Shown here: positions 62,000 to 64,000 of the stretch, one piece after another
Layout: each line of letters opens with the position of its first letter
Numbering within the stretch: the stretch's first letter is position 1
Assembly: GCA_021464245.1 (NCBI GenBank)
Contig: JADCRB010000045.1
Coordinates: 1,078,468 to 1,142,467, forward strand
Origin: Carallia brachiata
Lineage: Eukaryota > Streptophyta > Magnoliopsida > Malpighiales > Rhizophoraceae
DNA: 64,000 bases
Direction of reading: 5' to 3'
Program-made: the position numbers and the translations under genes
The notes under the pieces: generated by a model
Databases searched by the model: none
What the model was told of the DNA's origin: nothing
The model's input: only the letters and a program-made list of their open reading frames with translations

Positions 62000-63456
62000 A
62001 TGGCCATAGTTATGAAGTGGCGTCCGCCTCCTCCGCTTCAACTAGCTCCTCCATCTCTTCCTTCTTCTCGGACGTCGAGTTGGCTCAGTTTCTCGATGCC
62101 CATATCGTCCGACTCAGCTCGCCGCGCCTCCGTGTCCAACAAACAGCAACAAATGGTAATTCTTTCGGAACTATGGATCCACATTTCTGCTTCTTTTATG
62201 GTATTTGGAAATACCCTTTACTTGAATTTTAACTTGCTGCACTGCTGGGACATTTTACAGGAACATTTATGTAATTGGGTTCCTAAAGTTGTGTTTAATT
62301 TATAATGTTTACCAATCAGTAGAGCAGAGCAGCTCTATGTTTTACTTACTTACGGAACTTAATTATATAATGAGCGCCATCACATGAACAAACATCATAC
62401 AATTGATAAATGTGCCAATAATTGTGCGATCTTGTTGCAGTACTATGCAGAACTTATTGCAGTAGGAAAGACAACATACCGCTTTCCTACTATAATAAGT
62501 TCCGTGTAGTGCTGCAACAAGATCACACTACTATTGATATGTTTATCCACCATATAGACAATTTGTTTGTCCATAAACTTATTCCATTGTATAATTGGTA
62601 ATTGCTTCTCACAACACAACTTTTCATAACATTTAATCAGACTAAAGCTTTTGCAGTTCCGAGGAGAAATGCGTTGTCTTTAATGTTGTCCAGTTACGTG
62701 TTGTCGGAAGTTGGTTTCAAAAATGCTGCTGCTGCATTTGCACAACCGTCCATTGGTTTCCGGGAATACATTGATAGTTTTGATGGATATTCGTTCAAGT
62801 ACCCTCAGAACTGGATCCAGGTTCGAGGTGCAGGAGCAGACATTTTCTTCAGGGACCCTTATGTGCTTGATGAGAACCTTTCGGTGGAATTGTCATCCCC
62901 TTCATCATCCAAGTACAAGAGCGTTGAGGACTTGGGTCCACCCCAAGAGGCTGGGAAGAAAGTTCTGAAGCAGTATTTGACGGAGTTCATGTCCACCAGG
63001 CTCGGTGTGAGGCGTGAATCCAATGTTCTTTCCACTTCCTCCAGAGTTGCTGATGATGGGAGGCTCTATTACCAGGTTGAGGTGAGTGTGAATCAGGCAT
63101 TTTGTTCCTGTAAAACAACACCGATTTGTTTGCTTTCCTGAGCATTTTACGGGTTGCTGCCAGTAGTAAAACTGCAATTCCTTGGTTTCCTCATTCATCC
63201 AATGCATCTTTTTTTTTATTGGATTAATCATCAGGTGAACATAAAGTCCTATGCAAGTAACAATGAGCTGGCTGTTATGCCACAAGACCGGGTGGTTCAA
63301 TTGGAGTGGGACAGGCGATACCTTTCAGTTCTTGGAGTTGAAAACAACCGTTTGTATGAACTGAGGCTACAAGCACCAGAAAATGTATTTGTAGAAGAGG
63401 AGAGTGATCTTCGCCAAGTTATGGATTCCTTCAGAGTGAATAAAGTGGCTGGCTGA
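62000..63456 (+). CDS. PPD2: PsbP-domain protein of the thylakoid lumen, PPD2-like
   Basis: Three exons, 62000-62155, 62641-63081 and 63235-63456, join in phase 0 to give 272 residues. Exon 1 encodes a Ser/Pro-rich plastid transit peptide (MAIVMKWRPPPPLQLAP). Exon 2 opens with a twin-Arg then hydrophobic stretch (VPRRNALSLMLSSYVLSEV) before AAAAFAQP, which looks like a lumenal targeting signal with a processing site. The mature domain is the PsbP fold: YIDSFDGYSFKYPQNWIQV, ADIFFRDPYVLDENLSVEL, LTEFMSTRLGVRRE, RLYYQVE, then VNIKSYASNNELAVMPQDRV and the end DLRQVMDSFRVNKV. Members are extrinsic lumenal proteins related to the photosystem II subunit PsbP; the exact role of this member is not established. 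PPD2 (At2g28605) is my closest match from memory. Frame intact. Intron 1 carries the hairpin listed next. Confidence 0.88.
62405..62546 (+). repeat. Long imperfect hairpin inside intron 1 of the PsbP-domain gene
   Basis: Arms of about 66 bases, 62405-62470 and 62481-62546, pair across a ten-base loop. The core arm GATCTTGTTGCAG...GAACTTATT..AGTAGGAAAG is matched by its inverted copy with only about six differences over 47 bases, roughly half of them tolerable as G:U pairs. It could be a young MIR-type precursor or a very small foldback transposon. No known miRNA is recognised. Confidence 0.65.
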
Positions 63457-63826
63457 ATTCCTCAATTCTTTAATTTCTACTTGGTTAATCTTCACTTTTG
63501 ACAACTATTTGTGATAATTGTAACTCTCTTTGGTTTCTAGTTCACCAGGTAATCCACAATAAAAATTCTGTTCTGCTGATAAGTGGACGAGGAAAAATAA
63601 GTTACTATCTCCAAGAATTTTAATCTTAATTCTAATGGAATCGACGCATGAAACCATTCACTTCCCATATCACAAAATGGAAATTGAAAAATATCAGCTT
63701 AGCTCAGATCACTTAACAAGCGTGGGATTATAATCTATGAGAAGCCAACGGTTGATATCAAGCAATACAGACAACTTGGAAGCCTGTCAATGTCGACAAA
63801 ATTGGAAGTTTTGCTCACAATTTAAA
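63457..63826. other. Convergent 3' ends of the PsbP-domain and AP-3 mu genes
   Basis: An AATAAA signal on the plus strand lies near 63559. The two genes converge here, so this 370-base spacer holds both 3' untranslated regions. Confidence 0.55.
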
Positions 63827-64000
63827 CTATGATCTTACTTCATATGATCCTGCTCGTGTGAGTGCTCGAAAACCTTTATAGAGGCGATTAGGTACAACCT
63901 TGAGGTCCAGTTTATCCATTTGCAGGCCTGAGAGGGCAACACCCTGAATCCTGAAACCAACTTGAAATATGGGAAATACGTGTAGACGTTCTAATCCTGC
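63827..64000 (-). CDS. AP3M: AP-3 complex mu subunit, C-terminal exon (partial, runs off the window)
   Basis: Medium (mu) adaptin of the AP-3 vesicle adaptor, which sorts cargo to the vacuole. Only the last ~57 codons are in the window: LERLHVFPIFQVGFRIQG, VALSGLQMDKLDL, PNRLYKGFRALTRAG, ending SYEVRS before the stop at 63827-63829. The final YKGFRALTRAG-(x)-EVR pattern is the conserved end of the mu homology domain. GCAG at the extreme window edge (64000-63997 on the minus strand) could be the acceptor of this last exon. The Arabidopsis counterpart (At1g56590, ZIP4) maps next to SVB, PGN and A/N-InvA homologues, which supports the call. Confidence 0.75.
   Translation of the reverse strand, partial: AGLERLHVFPIFQVGFRIQGVALSGLQMDKLDLKVVPNRLYKGFRALTRAGSYEVRS

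Overview
The window is nuclear DNA from a flowering plant, almost certainly a eudicot and probably a rosid. Genes are split by AT-rich GT-AG introns. The proteins are plant-specific: PLS-class pentatricopeptide repeat (PPR) proteins, a GH100 alkaline/neutral invertase, DUF538, a PsbP-domain protein and a plant Agenet protein. Intergenic DNA carries many short retroposons and foldback elements.

Layout. 1-2642: no recognised gene. 2643-3514 (+): plastid-type LON-substrate-binding-domain protein. 5.9-15.6 kb (+): a long transcript-like locus with splice-site-flanked short exons, no sustained reading frame and a nested tandem duplication. 17.2 kb (+): a short GC-rich open frame of doubtful status. 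20.5 kb: a SINE with target-site duplications. 22094-26955 (+): importin alpha in ten exons. 29529-30029 (+): DUF538 protein resembling SVB. 31864-33423 (-): tandem Agenet/Tudor-like protein. 34757-37157 (+): DYW-class PPR protein. 39.5-41.6 kb: a dimeric SINE, a 5'-truncated LINE and an 89-bp tandem repeat. 41.6-50.0 kb: a second low-coding, internally duplicated region, read here as a minus-strand transcript-like locus. 50481-51285: an 805-bp foldback element. 51881-54008 (-): PPR protein resembling PGN. 54950-58754 (-): mitochondrial/plastid-type neutral invertase in six exons. 62000-63456 (+): thylakoid PsbP-domain protein resembling PPD2, with a hairpin in intron 1. 63827-64000 (-): last exon of the AP-3 mu adaptin.

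Gene context. SVB-like, PGN-like, A/N-InvA-like and AP-3 mu-like genes lie together here. From memory their Arabidopsis counterparts are consecutive loci (At1g56560 to At1g56590), so this looks like a conserved microsyntenic block with extra genes interspersed. That context also supports the individual identifications.

Sequence quality. Four otherwise well-conserved genes (LON-domain, importin alpha, both PPR genes) are each broken by apparent single-base losses, nearly all in short homopolymers and all in the same direction. The economical reading is uncorrected homopolymer contraction in the assembly, not four pseudogenes. Coordinates and frames in those genes should be read with that in mind.
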